This document shows, piece after piece, positions 16,782 through 26,188 of a DNA stretch of 64,000 bases. The DNA comes from Curtobacterium poinsettiae (GTDB lineage: Bacteria; Actinomycetota; Actinomycetes; Actinomycetales; Microbacteriaceae): contig NZ_CP106879.1 of assembly GCF_025677645.1 (NCBI RefSeq), positions 620,001-684,000 on the forward strand, read 5' to 3'. The notes below the pieces were generated by a model. It ran no database searches, was not told the DNA's origin, and saw only the letters and a program-made list of their open reading frames with translations. The translations under genes and the position numbers were made by a program. Numbering within the stretch: the stretch's first letter is position 1; each line of letters begins with the position of its first letter.

Positions 16782-18857
16782 CGCGTGCCGGTGGTGCGCA
16801 CCGGGGCCGACCGACGGGCCGGGCAGCCCGCAGTGCCACACGGTCCACGTGATGCCGTCCGCCCGGCGCGGCTGCATCGGCAGACGTGCGTGCCGGGTGC
16901 CGTGGGACAGCGCTCGGCAGCCGCCGGCCAGCGCGGCGCGCAGGACCGGGTCGGTGCGGGGCGCGTGGGCCTGGACGACGAGGACGCGCAGCCCGTCGGC
17001 GATCCGGCGACGGATCTGGTGCGTCGTGAAGACGGGTACGGTGCCCGAGAACCCGCCGTCGGTCAGCACCGGCAGTCCGGTCGCGTCGATCACGGGTGCG
17101 GAGATGTGCCACGTGTCCGTCAGGAACAGCGGTTCGTCGTGCCGGTACCCCTCCAGGCGTCGCGCGGTCGCGACGAGCCGGCTGAGGGCACGTGGGTACG
17201 GGGTGGATCCGCCCCACGGGTCCGGGCTCGACGCGTGGAACACGTCCGGGCTGCCGGCCGGGATCGGCCAGCGCGCGGGCCACGGCCCGACCGACGCGTC
17301 GACGCCGCTGCCGTCGCGGGTCGCGTCGAGGGCCTGCAGGGAGAACGCGGCGGGTCCGGCGATGAGCGCGAGCCCGGCTGCGAGTGCGATGACCGTCCGG
17401 GAGGCCCGGTGCCGGCCCGGTCCGCGCGTCGCCTCCCAGCGGGGTCGCCACCACACCGCCACCAGCGTCGCGACGACGGCGACCGTCGAGACCGTGATCG
17501 CGGGCACGGCGAGCACGCTCGGCATCGCGGTGCCCCGCGCGAGGAACACCACCCAGCCGAGCTGTGCCGCAGCGAGGACGACCGGGAGCGCCCGGAGCCC
17601 TCGAGCCTGCGCCCGGACCAGTCCGACCGCACCGCGCCACCCGAGGGCGGCGAGCAGGGCGAGCTGCACGCCGATCGCCGCGACGTAGGCGGTGTGCGGC
17701 ACCGCGGCCACCGAGAGCACGGCCGCGGCGGTGCCGAGCCACACGACCAGGACGGCCAGGGTGGCGGCTCCGGCACGGGTGTCGAACGCGTGCCCGAAGG
17801 GGGTGCCGACGGTGTCGTGGGGTGTGTGCGTCGACGACGGCGTGATCCTCCTCGCTCGCCGTCGGACCAGCACCACGGCCGCGACCACCACGCCGAACAT
17901 CGCCGCGGGCAGGAGCCAGGCGACCTGTGACGCCAGGTGCGGTCCGAGCAGCTTGCCGAACCCGGCCGGACCACCGCGCCAGGTGTGCGGACCGAACGGC
18001 ACGGCGAACGACCGGACGGACCCCGGTACCGCGCCCGGCAGGAACCGGTCGACGCCGTTGTACCCGAACACCATGGCGAGGGGACTGTCGTCGGTGGAGC
18101 CGTCCGCCCAGGGCCGCGAACCCGACGGCGTGAGCGCCAGCGCGGTCACCCACGACACCGACGCCACGACCGCGACGATCCCGAGCACCCCGGCGCGGAC
18201 CACCCGGGTGCCGAACCGGAAGGGACGGCCGTCGTGCCGGGCCGAGGCCAGCAGGGTGCCGAGCAGCAGCGCCGGCAGCACGAACCAGGCCTGCACCATC
18301 TTCGCCTGGAACCCGACGCCGACCGCCAGGCCCGCGGCGACGAGCGGCCACCAGCGCCCGGTCAATGCCGCGTGCTGCCAGCACAGCAGGGCGACGGCCA
18401 GCGCGGCGGTGACCATGCCGTCCTCCATCGGGTGCGCGAACATCGACACGAAGACCGGCGTCGACCCGGCTGCTGCGGCCGCGACGAGGCCCGTCCCGAC
18501 CCCGGCCCAGCGGAGTCCGACCAGGGAGCAGGCCCACAGGGTGACGAGCCCCTCGACGACCTGGGGGAACGCGAGCGCGGCGGTGGAGTGCCCGAACAGC
18601 CGGAGGCTCAGCGCCTGCGGGACCGCGAAGCCGCTGAGCTTGTCGAGGGTCACCGTCGCCGAGGGGTCGAACGCCCCCGAGAACAGCGCCGGCCACGACT
18701 CGGACATCGACCGCGCCGATGCCTGGTAGAAGCTGAAGTCCCCACCACGGCCCAGGTTCCAGGCGAGCAGCACGGTCGTGCCGGCCGCGATCACGAGCAG
18801 GGTGAGCCGTGCCGTGAGCGGCTGGTCCCGCCACCGGGCGGGTCGTCGGATGTCCAC
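16623..18857 (-). CDS. GT39-type membrane glycosyltransferase (ArnT/YkcB-like)
   Basis: The 744-residue polytopic protein probably uses a polyprenyl-phosphate sugar donor at the outer membrane face. It has the first-loop acidic segment GGDFSFYQASARSMSESW, many hydrophobic helices over residues 15-500 and a large extracytoplasmic C-terminal domain, as in actinobacterial YkcA/YkcB-like enzymes. The family-like part ends around TWTVWHCGLPGPS. The remaining 70 or so residues are low-complexity and lie antisense to the NmrA-like gene, so they look like read-through past a lost stop. The GTG at 18857 has a GGAGG very close to it, so the true start is uncertain. Confidence 0.85.
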   Translation of the reverse strand: MDIRRPARWRDQPLTARLTLLVIAAGTTVLLAWNLGRGGDFSFYQASARSMSESWPALFSGAFDPSATVTLDKLSGFAVPQALSLRLFGHSTAALAFPQVVEGLVTLWACSLVGLRWAGVGTGLVAAAAAGSTPVFVSMFAHPMEDGMVTAALAVALLCWQHAALTGRWWPLVAAGLAVGVGFQAKMVQAWFVLPALLLGTLLASARHDGRPFRFGTRVVRAGVLGIVAVVASVSWVTALALTPSGSRPWADGSTDDSPLAMVFGYNGVDRFLPGAVPGSVRSFAVPFGPHTWRGGPAGFGKLLGPHLASQVAWLLPAAMFGVVVAAVVLVRRRARRITPSSTHTPHDTVGTPFGHAFDTRAGAATLAVLVVWLGTAAAVLSVAAVPHTAYVAAIGVQLALLAALGWRGAVGLVRAQARGLRALPVVLAAAQLGWVVFLARGTAMPSVLAVPAITVSTVAVVATLVAVWWRPRWEATRGPGRHRASRTVIALAAGLALIAGPAAFSLQALDATRDGSGVDASVGPWPARWPIPAGSPDVFHASSPDPWGGSTPYPRALSRLVATARRLEGYRHDEPLFLTDTWHISAPVIDATGLPVLTDGGFSGTVPVFTTHQIRRRIADGLRVLVVQAHAPRTDPVLRAALAGGCRALSHGTRHARLPMQPRRADGITWTVWHCGLPGPSVGPGAHHRHASARGEHLAQGHRRASGDAFDVARHVRERPLGDGRVGAHPGVGLPRLRVPLRT

Positions 18858-19035
18858 CCTCCGGACCTTGGCCGTCCGGGATGACGACCGGCCGGGACCG
18901 TGCCGCCAGCTGGCCGCGAAGCCGGTCCGCGCGCTGAGGGGTCGTGCGGGTGCGGCCCCCGTCGGTCAGCGCCTCGGGGGTCGAGCCGGAGCGGGGTCTC
19001 AGCCGGCGTTCGGCTTCGGGGTCAGGACGACGTCA

Positions 19036-20313
19036 TCAGGAGACCCGCCGCGCGGCGAACGTCCCGACGACACCGAGGGTGAGCACCGCGACGAGCACGA
19101 CGAGCAGCGGTGCCGTCCAGTTCCCCGTCGCACCGTGCAGGGCACCGGCGACGAGCGGCCCGGCCGAGCCGAGCAGGTACCCGCCGCCCTGCACGAACGC
19201 CGACATCCGGCGGGCGTCGGCGTCGCTCGAGACGATCCGCACGATCACGATGAAGATCACGGTGATGCCGCCGCCCTGCGCCGCACCGCCGAGCACCGAC
19301 CACAGCAGCCAGAGCTGCGGGGCGAACAGCAGCCCGAGCGGCATCGCCAGCCACAGCGTGCCGACCAGGGCGATGATCGCCGCCGGACGCCACCGGGTCG
19401 CGAGCAGCGGGACACCGAGCGCCCCGACGACGGCCAGGATCTGGAACACCGACGAGCTCGCGCCCGACGACGCCTTCGAGAAGCCGATCTCGTCGTGCAG
19501 CAGCGTCGGGATCCACGCGGTGAGGGCGTAGTACGAGAACGCCTGGCCGCCGAACGCCAGCGTCAGGCCCCAGGTGATGAGCCGTCGTGCCGGCCGGATC
19601 GGTTCGGCGGCGGCGACCCGTGCGGCCTCGGCGGCGCGCGCGGTGCGGATCGCCCCGGTGTCCAGCACCTGGTCGATCGGACCGGTGATCGGCAGCGGTT
19701 CGTCGTGGTCGGACGGCACCGGGCGTCGCCAGGCCGCCCGTGCACCGACCGCGTAGGTCCAGGCAGCGGCGGCGATGAGCGCGAAGACCGCCCAGATCGC
19801 GATGGCGACCGGCCACCCCCACAGGGCCGCCAGGGGAGCGGTGCCGAGCGACGTGATCATCGACCCGACGTTGAGCGCCGACGTGTAGACGCCGGTGACC
19901 AGACCGACGCGCTCCGGCGAGGTGTCCCGTCGGATGACCACCGGGATCACCACGTTGCCGATCGTGATGCCGATGCCGATGACCGCGGTGCCGAGCAGCA
20001 GCGCCGCCGACGAGGGCATCGAGCGCACGACGGTGCCGGCGAGCACGATGACGAGCGACAGGGACACCGCGCGCTCGGGGTCGGCCTTCGCGATGACCCA
20101 GCTGGCGAACGGTGTCGCGAGCGCGAAGCAGAGCACCGGGATCGTCGTCAGCAGCCCGGCGATCGTCGCGGTCAGGCCGAGGTCGGCGCGGACGTCCCCG
20201 ATGACCGGGGCGGTCGCGACGATCGGGCCGCGGAAGTTCAGTGCGATGAGGACGATGGCCGCGGGCAGCAGCCAGGCGGCACCGCGGAGGCTCCGGCGTG
20301 CGACGTCGTTCAT
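19036..20313 (-). CDS. MFS transporter, CynX/NimT-type
   Basis: A 425-residue twelve-helix transporter. The start MNDVARRSLRGAAWLLPAAIVLIALNFRGPI and the segments GLLTTIPVLCFALATPFASW and GIGITIGNVVIPVVIRRD are characteristic of the CynX/NimT (cyanate or nitroimidazole) branch. The ATG overlaps the stop of the HAD gene by 4 bp, which indicates co-translation. The substrate is unknown. Confidence 0.9.
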   Translation of the reverse strand: MNDVARRSLRGAAWLLPAAIVLIALNFRGPIVATAPVIGDVRADLGLTATIAGLLTTIPVLCFALATPFASWVIAKADPERAVSLSLVIVLAGTVVRSMPSSAALLLGTAVIGIGITIGNVVIPVVIRRDTSPERVGLVTGVYTSALNVGSMITSLGTAPLAALWGWPVAIAIWAVFALIAAAAWTYAVGARAAWRRPVPSDHDEPLPITGPIDQVLDTGAIRTARAAEAARVAAAEPIRPARRLITWGLTLAFGGQAFSYYALTAWIPTLLHDEIGFSKASSGASSSVFQILAVVGALGVPLLATRWRPAAIIALVGTLWLAMPLGLLFAPQLWLLWSVLGGAAQGGGITVIFIVIVRIVSSDADARRMSAFVQGGGYLLGSAGPLVAGALHGATGNWTAPLLVVLVAVLTLGVVGTFAARRVS

Positions 20314-20984
20314 GCGGACGGCGTCGCGGACGGCAGCAGGATCGGCAGCAGGTCGAGCGGGGTCGCGGCGCGGGCGATGGTGCCCTCGGCCTCGTCGGGG
20401 GAGCCGTAGCCCCACTCGGCGAAGACGACCGGGACGCCGTGCACGGTCGCGCCCTCGACGTCGTGCTTCCGGTCGCCGATCAGCACCGGGCGGCTGGTGT
20501 CGAAGCCGTGGGCCTCGAGGCGTCGCAGTGCCTCCTCGACGACGTCGGCCTTGCTCGACCGCACCTCGTCGTCGCTCGCACCCGTGATGATGTCGATGTC
20601 CCCGGTGAGGCCGTAGTGCTCGAGGATGTAGGTCGCCGGGGTCTCCGGCTTGCTCGTCGCCGTCGAGATCGGCAGCCCCGCCTGGTGCAGGGTGCGCAGC
20701 ACCACGTCGATGTCCGGGAACATGGCGGAGTCGAGCGCCCCGTGCGAGAAGTAGTGCTCGCGGTAGACGGCGAGGGTGCGGTCGGCGAGCTCCTCGTCCA
20801 TGCCCATCGCGACCCGGAACGTGTCCATGATCGGCGGGCCCACGAAGGACATCAGGGTGTCGTGGTCCGGCACCGGGACGCCGACGGTGCGGAAGGTGTG
20901 CGTCAGGCTCTCGAGGATGCCCGGCGCGGAGTCGCTGATGGTGCCGTCGAGGTCGAACAGGATGGCGGAGAACGGGCTGGTCAT
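20310..20984 (-). CDS. HAD-family hydrolase, phosphoglycolate phosphatase-like
   Basis: The 224-residue product has motif I FDLDGTISDS (Asp11, Asp13), motif II ISTATSKP and motif III/IV VLIGDRKHDVEGA. The cap domain is of the C1 type, as in Gph and PpaX. It probably dephosphorylates a small phosphorylated metabolite. It is the first gene of a two-gene operon with the MFS transporter. Confidence 0.92.
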   Translation of the reverse strand: MTSPFSAILFDLDGTISDSAPGILESLTHTFRTVGVPVPDHDTLMSFVGPPIMDTFRVAMGMDEELADRTLAVYREHYFSHGALDSAMFPDIDVVLRTLHQAGLPISTATSKPETPATYILEHYGLTGDIDIITGASDDEVRSSKADVVEEALRRLEAHGFDTSRPVLIGDRKHDVEGATVHGVPVVFAEWGYGSPDEAEGTIARAATPLDLLPILLPSATPSA

Positions 20985-21087
20985 GTCCTGCCCACCCTAG
21001 CCGGGCCGTGGCGGCGACCATCCGGGATCCGGTCGGCCGCGGGGCGGGGGTGCGCCGTGCCTCCAGACCGGGGGTGGCGTGGTCCGC

Positions 21088-21783
21088 TCAGAACAGGCGG
21101 GTGTGACCGCCCTCGATGCCGCGCATCGCGTCGTAGTCGAGCACGAGGACGCGGATGCCGCGGTCCTCGGCGAGGGTGCGTGCCTGCGGTGCCACCGTCT
21201 GGGCCGCCAGCACGCCCTGCACCGGACGCAGGTGCGGGTCGCGGTTCATGAGCTCGAGGTACCGGGTGAGCTGCTCGACCGCGTCGATGTTGGCGTTGCG
21301 CTTCATCTCGACGGCGACGCTCGCGCCCGTGTCGTCACGCGCCAGGATGTCGACCGGCCCGATCGCCGTCATGTACTCGCGACGGACCAGGGTGTGGCCG
21401 TCGCCGAGCAGTTCGATCTGCTCGGCCAGGAGCTGCTGCAGGTGCGCCTCGACCCCGTCCTTCACCAGGCCCGGATCGACGCCCAGGTCGTGGGACTCGT
21501 CGGACACGACCTCGTACAGCGAGACGATGAGCTTGTCCTGCGTCTTCTTCTGGGTGACCGTCCACACCTGCGTGATGCCGGCGCCCGACTGCTCGTCGTC
21601 CGGCTCGGTGATCTCGATCGAGCAGGGCGGGCTCATCCAGTTCAGCGGCTTGTAGCTGCCGCCGTCGGAGTGCACGAGCAGGGAGCCGTCCGCCTTGAGC
21701 ATGAGCAGGCGGGTCGCGAGCGGCAGGTGGGCGGAGAGCCGGCCCGCGTAGTCGACGGAGCACCGGGCGATGACGAGACGCAC
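21088..21783 (-). CDS. nucS: mismatch-specific endonuclease NucS (EndoMS)
   Basis: The 231-residue product matches NucS: the N-terminal dimer domain opens [21 protein letters not shown], and the C-terminal RecB-like nuclease core has [19 protein letters not shown] followed by [16 protein letters not shown]. NucS cuts both strands at base mismatches and replaces MutSL in most actinobacteria. Its presence supports the actinobacterial placement. It is a single gene with its own upstream region. Confidence 0.95.
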   Translation of the reverse strand: MRLVIARCSVDYAGRLSAHLPLATRLLMLKADGSLLVHSDGGSYKPLNWMSPPCSIEITEPDDEQSGAGITQVWTVTQKKTQDKLIVSLYEVVSDESHDLGVDPGLVKDGVEAHLQQLLAEQIELLGDGHTLVRREYMTAIGPVDILARDDTGASVAVEMKRNANIDAVEQLTRYLELMNRDPHLRPVQGVLAAQTVAPQARTLAEDRGIRVLVLDYDAMRGIEGGHTRLF

Positions 21784-21957
21784 CCCGGAAGCCTAACCGG
21801 CGTGGTGTCGTGACCCGGACCGGGCGCGCGGGCTGTGCACCGCGCACGGATTCACATGCCCGTAACGACGTTCTGCACATGTACGGCGGTCCGACGCCGC
21901 CCTACCGTGGCTGACACCCCGATCGGCCCACGCCGACCCCCTCCCCGAGGAGCCACG

Positions 21958-23331
21958 ATGGCCAGCGAGACCGCAGTGTCAGCACCACGAACCCCCCGTT
22001 CCGAGTCGGTCGCCGTCGACGACTACTCGCTCAGCCGAGTCCCGATGTCCGCGCGCTACGGCTGGTTCCAGGTCGCCGTGCAGCGCTTCGGGCAGATCTC
22101 GGCCCTGTCCCAGTTCCTGCTCGGTGCGACGCTCGGCTTCGGCATGAGCTTCTGGGATGCCTTCTGGGCGATCACCCTCGGCGCCGTGATCCTGGAGATC
22201 GTCTCGGTGCTCGTCGGCGTCATCGGTGTCAAGGAGGGCCTGAACACCTCGGTCATCGCCCGCTGGACCGGGTTCGGCAAGGCCGGCTCGGCGCTGGTCG
22301 GGCTGGCGATCGGGCTGAGCCTGATCGGCTGGTTCGGCATCCAGTCCGGCGTCTCGGCGGCCGGCCTCGTCGCGATCCTGCCGATCCTGCCCGCGTGGGC
22401 GTGGTCGCTCGTGTTCGGGCTGCTCGTCACCGCGATCGTCCTGCGCGGCTTCCACTCCATGCAGTGGCTGGCGAACGTCACCGTGCCGCTGTTCCTGGTG
22501 CTCGTCGGCTGGGCGGTCATCGTCGAGCTGAGCCGGCACTCGATCGCCGAGCTCGCCGCGCGTGCCCCGGCCGGTCCGGAGCTGAGCTTCGTCGCCGGCA
22601 CCACCCTGGTGGCCGGCGGGTTCATCGTCGGTGCGGTGATCACGCCGGACATGACGCGCTTCAACCGGTCGGTCGGCGACGTCGTGAAGCAGACGCTGCT
22701 CGGCGTGACGCTCGGCGAGTACGTCATCGGCCTGGCCGGCGTCCTGCTCGCCCACGCCGTCGGCTCCGCGGACATCACCCGCGTGATCACCTCGAGCGTC
22801 GGCTGGGTCGGCATCCTCGTGATCCTGCTCGGCACGTTCAAGATCAACGACTGGAACATCTACAGCTCGAGCCTCGGCGTCACGAACTTCATCGACGCGG
22901 TGTTCGGCAAGCAGGTGAACCGCGGGCTCGTGACGCTCGTGATGGGCGTCGTCGGCTCGGTGCTCGCGGCGGTCGGGTTCCTCGGGGCCCTGACACCGTT
23001 CCTGTCCGTGCTCGGCGTCGTCTTCCCGCCCATCGCCGGGATCATGGTGGCCGAGTACTTCGTCGTGAAGCGCTGGCGCCGCGAGCTGAGCGACGCCGAG
23101 AACATCCCGGCGACCTCGCCCACCTGGGTGCCGGCCACCCTGGTCATCTGGGCGATCGCCTCGCTCGTCGGGTACTTCGTCGCCGTCGGCATCCCGTCGA
23201 TCAACTCCGTGGTCATCGCCTTCGTGCTCTACGTCGTCGCCGGCAAGGTCGGGCTGATCCGCGGCGTCGGGGTCAGTCGGACCGAGGCCGCGCCGGCCCC
23301 GGCGTCGGCCCCAGCCACCCCTGCCGCCTGA
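21958..23331 (+). CDS. NCS1-family nucleobase/hydantoin permease (CodB-like)
   Basis: The 457-residue product has about twelve helices and NCS1 signatures: QISALSQFLLGATLGFGMSF, GWFGIQSGVSAAG, ITPDMTRFNRS and FKINDWNIYSSS. It resembles cytosine permeases. The same family includes the hydantoin transporter Mhp1 from a related Microbacterium, so a hydantoin-like ring is a reasonable substrate given the downstream hydantoinase. The ATG at 21958 has a GAGGAG ribosome site. A separate 150-bp gap precedes the hydantoinase gene. Confidence 0.92.
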   Translation: MASETAVSAPRTPRSESVAVDDYSLSRVPMSARYGWFQVAVQRFGQISALSQFLLGATLGFGMSFWDAFWAITLGAVILEIVSVLVGVIGVKEGLNTSVIARWTGFGKAGSALVGLAIGLSLIGWFGIQSGVSAAGLVAILPILPAWAWSLVFGLLVTAIVLRGFHSMQWLANVTVPLFLVLVGWAVIVELSRHSIAELAARAPAGPELSFVAGTTLVAGGFIVGAVITPDMTRFNRSVGDVVKQTLLGVTLGEYVIGLAGVLLAHAVGSADITRVITSSVGWVGILVILLGTFKINDWNIYSSSLGVTNFIDAVFGKQVNRGLVTLVMGVVGSVLAAVGFLGALTPFLSVLGVVFPPIAGIMVAEYFVVKRWRRELSDAENIPATSPTWVPATLVIWAIASLVGYFVAVGIPSINSVVIAFVLYVVAGKVGLIRGVGVSRTEAAPAPASAPATPAA

Positions 23332-23398
23332 CGCAGGCTCCCCGAACGGCCGGTCGCGGCGTCGCGCACCTGATCCGCGTGACGGCGCGGCCGGTCCC

Positions 23399-23432
23399 CA
23401 CGAACCACCAGCACCCACGAACCACCAGCACC
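23399..23432 (+). repeat. tandem 17-bp direct repeat in the hydantoinase leader
   Basis: Two perfect, adjacent copies of CACGAACCACCAGCACC are followed by a degenerate third copy up to about 23450. They lie in the 149-bp gap before the hydantoinase start at 23481. They could be slippage products or regulator sites; no secondary structure is obvious. Confidence 0.7.
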
Positions 23433-23480
23433 CCCGAACGACCCCGCACCCGCTCCACCGCACCACCGAAGGGAACCCCC

Positions 23481-25037
23481 ATGCGCATCGGCATCGACGT
23501 CGGCGGCACCAACACCGACGCCGTCCTGATGGACGGCAGCACCGTCCGAGCGGCGGTCAAGCGGTCCACCACCCCCGACGTCACCTCGGGCATCGTCGCC
23601 GCGCTCGACGGCCTGCGCGACCAGCACGCCTTCGGTGCCACGGACATCGACGGCGTGATGATCGGCACCACCCACTTCATCAACGCCCTGGTCGAGGCGC
23701 GCGGCCTCGCGCCGACCGCTGCGGTCCGCCTGGGCCTGCCGGCGACGGCGTCGTTGCCGCCGTTCACGGACTGGCCCGGGCACCTGGTGTCGGCCGTGCA
23801 CGCGCAGCCGTTCCTCGCCCACGGCGGCCACGAGTTCGACGGCCGCGTCATCTCGGAGCTCGACCCCGAGGAACTCAAGCGGCACGCCGGAGCCATCGCG
23901 GCCGCGGGCATCCGGTCCGTCGCCATCTCGTCGGTGTTCTCCCCGATCAACGACGAGTTCGAGCAGCGCGCGCAGGAGATCATGGCCGCCGAGCTCGGGC
24001 CCGACGTGGCGTTCTCGCTGTCGTCCGAGATCGGTCGCATCGGCCTGCTCGAGCGCGAGAACGCGACGATCATCAACGCGGCGCTCCGTGAGCTCGCCGA
24101 CCGCATCGTCGACGGCCTGTCCGGGTCGGTCACGGGCAGCGGCATCGACGCACCGCTGTTCCTGAGCCAGAACGACGGCACGCTGATGGACGTCGAGTAC
24201 GCCCGTCGCTACCCGGTCGCGACGTTCGCGTCGGGCCCGACGAACTCGATGCGCGGCGCCGCGGTGCTGTCCGGCTTCGACACCTGTGCAGTCGTCGACG
24301 TCGGCGGCACGACGAGCGACGTCGGCGTCCTGACCGCGGGCTTCCCGCGGGAGGCCACCGGCGAGGTCGCCGTCGCCGGCATCCGCACGAACTTCCGGAT
24401 GCCCGACGTGCTGTCCGTCGGCATCGGCGGCGGCTCCCGCATCCGCGAGGACGGCAGCGTCGTCGGACCGGACTCCGTCGGGTACCGCCTGACCGAGGAG
24501 GGTCTGGTCTTCGGCGGCACCACCCTGACCGCCACCGACGTGGCCGTCCGCGGTGGCCGTGGCGCGATCGGGGACCCGTCGCTCGTCGCCGGGGTGCCGG
24601 CCGAGGTCGCCGCCCGCGCGCTCGACGTCATCGCGGAGCGCGTCGCCGACATCGTCGAGCGGATGCGCACCTCGTCCGACCCGCTGCCCGTCGTGGCGGT
24701 CGGCGGCGGCTCGGTGCTGCTGCCGGACACCCTGCCCGGACTCGGCACCGTGCACCGCCCGGAGCACTACTCGGTCGCCAACGCCATCGGCGCGGCGATC
24801 GCGCAGGTCAGCGGCGAGGTCGACAAGGTCTACGCGATCAGCGACGGCCGCCGGTCGGCCGTGGTCGACGAGGCCCGGCAAGAGGCGGTCGACCGTGCCA
24901 TCGCGGCCGGCGCCGACCCCGGCTCGGTCGACATCGTGGACTTCGACGAGGTCCCGATCCCGTACCTGCCGGGCAACGCGACGCGGATCCGCGCCAAGGC
25001 CGTCGGCGACCTGGCACTCGGGGCGCTGGTCCGATGA
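23481..25037 (+). CDS. hydantoinase/5-oxoprolinase family protein (HyuA-like)
   Basis: A 518-residue ASKHA-fold protein. The N-terminal phosphate loop is MRIGIDVGGTNTDAVL; IGTTHFINALVE and FASGPTNSMRGAAVL follow, then the second loop VVDVGGTTSDVGVL. ATP-dependent hydantoinases and oxoprolinases open five-membered lactam rings by phosphorylating them. The length is that of the short single-subunit branch that co-occurs with DUF917 proteins. The stop overlaps the first DUF917 start (ATGA), so it heads a coupled operon of at least five genes. Confidence 0.9.
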   Translation: MRIGIDVGGTNTDAVLMDGSTVRAAVKRSTTPDVTSGIVAALDGLRDQHAFGATDIDGVMIGTTHFINALVEARGLAPTAAVRLGLPATASLPPFTDWPGHLVSAVHAQPFLAHGGHEFDGRVISELDPEELKRHAGAIAAAGIRSVAISSVFSPINDEFEQRAQEIMAAELGPDVAFSLSSEIGRIGLLERENATIINAALRELADRIVDGLSGSVTGSGIDAPLFLSQNDGTLMDVEYARRYPVATFASGPTNSMRGAAVLSGFDTCAVVDVGGTTSDVGVLTAGFPREATGEVAVAGIRTNFRMPDVLSVGIGGGSRIREDGSVVGPDSVGYRLTEEGLVFGGTTLTATDVAVRGGRGAIGDPSLVAGVPAEVAARALDVIAERVADIVERMRTSSDPLPVVAVGGGSVLLPDTLPGLGTVHRPEHYSVANAIGAAIAQVSGEVDKVYAISDGRRSAVVDEARQEAVDRAIAAGADPGSVDIVDFDEVPIPYLPGNATRIRAKAVGDLALGALVR

Positions 25038-26188
25038 GCGCCACGCAGGCCGCGCCCCGCGCCGCCGCGCCCACAGCACCCCTCACCGCCATCGGCGCCG
25101 ACTGCTCCGCCCTCGCCCGCGGCGCCGCGATCCTCGGCACCGGCGGCGGCGGTGACCCCTACATCGGACGCCTGCTCGCCGAGGCCGCCGTCCGCGCCCA
25201 CGGCCCGGTCGACATCGTCCAGGTCGAGGACCTGCCCGACGACGCCGTGGTGCTCTCGGTCGCGATGATCGGCGCACCCACCGTGATGGTCGAGAAGCTG
25301 CCGTCCGCCGGCCAGTTCGCCGAGGCCATCCGCAGCCTCTCGGCGTTCCTCAACGTGACCCCCACCCACCTGGCCTGCATCGAGGTCGGCGGCGTGAACT
25401 CGACGACCCCGATCGTCGCCGCGGCCGAGCTCGGCCTGCCCCTGGTCGACGGTGACGGCATGGGCCGCGCCTTCCCCGAGGTGCAGATGGTGCTGCCGAC
25501 CCTGTCCGGGGTCAGCGCGACACCGATGGCCCTGGCCGACGAAAAGGGCAACACCGTCGTCTTCGACACGGTGGACAACCGGTGGGCGGAGCGGCTCGCC
25601 CGCACGGCGACGGTCGAGATGGGCTGCTCCGCGATCACGGCGCAGTACGCCATGTCCGGCGCGCAGGTGAAGGAGTCGTTCGTCCGGGGCAGTCTGTCGC
25701 TGAGCGTCCGGCTCGGCGAGACGCTGGTCCGCGCACGCAGCGAGAACGCGGACCCCGTCACGGCGGTCACCGAGGTGCTCGGCGGCACGGTCGTGTTCGA
25801 GGGCAAGGTCGCCGACATCGAGCGCAAGACCGTCACCGGGTTCGCCCGTGGCACGGCCCGCATCGCCGGTTCCGGCAGCGACACCGGCCTGGAGGCGGTG
25901 CTCCGGTTCCAGAACGAGCACCTGCTGGTCGAGGTGGCCGGCCAGGTCCGCACCACGGCTCCCGACCTCATCATCACCCTGGACGCCGAGACCGGCGAGC
26001 CGATCACCACCGAGGCCCTGCGCTTCGGCGCCCGCATCCGGATCGTCACGGCACCGGCCGACGAGCGCTGGCACTCCCCGGACGGCCTGCGCCTGGCCGG
26101 CCCGCGGTACTTCGGCTACGACACCCCCGCGGTCCGCCACGACGGCACCACGAGCGCGGGCGAGACGAACACGGGAGCGAACCGATGA
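25034..26188 (+). CDS. DUF917 family protein, paralogue 1
   Basis: The 384-residue product has the family landmarks: ALARGAAILGTGGGGDPYIG, GAPTVMVEKLPS, VDGDGMGRAFPEVQM, YAMSGAQVKES and LRFQNEHLLVEV. As I recall, Pfam now describes DUF917 as S-methyl-thiohydantoin desulfurase-like, which would fit a hydantoinase operon. That annotation is from memory. The gene overlaps both neighbours by 4 bp, so stoichiometric synthesis is likely. It may form a hetero-oligomer with paralogue 2. Confidence 0.9.
   Translation: MSATQAAPRAAAPTAPLTAIGADCSALARGAAILGTGGGGDPYIGRLLAEAAVRAHGPVDIVQVEDLPDDAVVLSVAMIGAPTVMVEKLPSAGQFAEAIRSLSAFLNVTPTHLACIEVGGVNSTTPIVAAAELGLPLVDGDGMGRAFPEVQMVLPTLSGVSATPMALADEKGNTVVFDTVDNRWAERLARTATVEMGCSAITAQYAMSGAQVKESFVRGSLSLSVRLGETLVRARSENADPVTAVTEVLGGTVVFEGKVADIERKTVTGFARGTARIAGSGSDTGLEAVLRFQNEHLLVEVAGQVRTTAPDLIITLDAETGEPITTEALRFGARIRIVTAPADERWHSPDGLRLAGPRYFGYDTPAVRHDGTTSAGETNTGANR

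Noticed and set aside
21862..21880. GTAAC near the permease promoter as a GlnR box
   Set aside because: The second half-site expected six bases later (GAAAC-like) is missing, so it is too weak to call.
23399..23450. CRISPR array
   Set aside because: Two and a half adjacent 17-bp copies without spacers; no cas gene in the window.
22395..23480. Apparent N-terminal extension of the hydantoinase into the permease gene
   Set aside because: The extension is out of frame with the permease and is Arg/Ala-rich. The ATG at 23481 follows a GAAGGGAA ribosome site and starts directly at the conserved MRIGIDVGGT.
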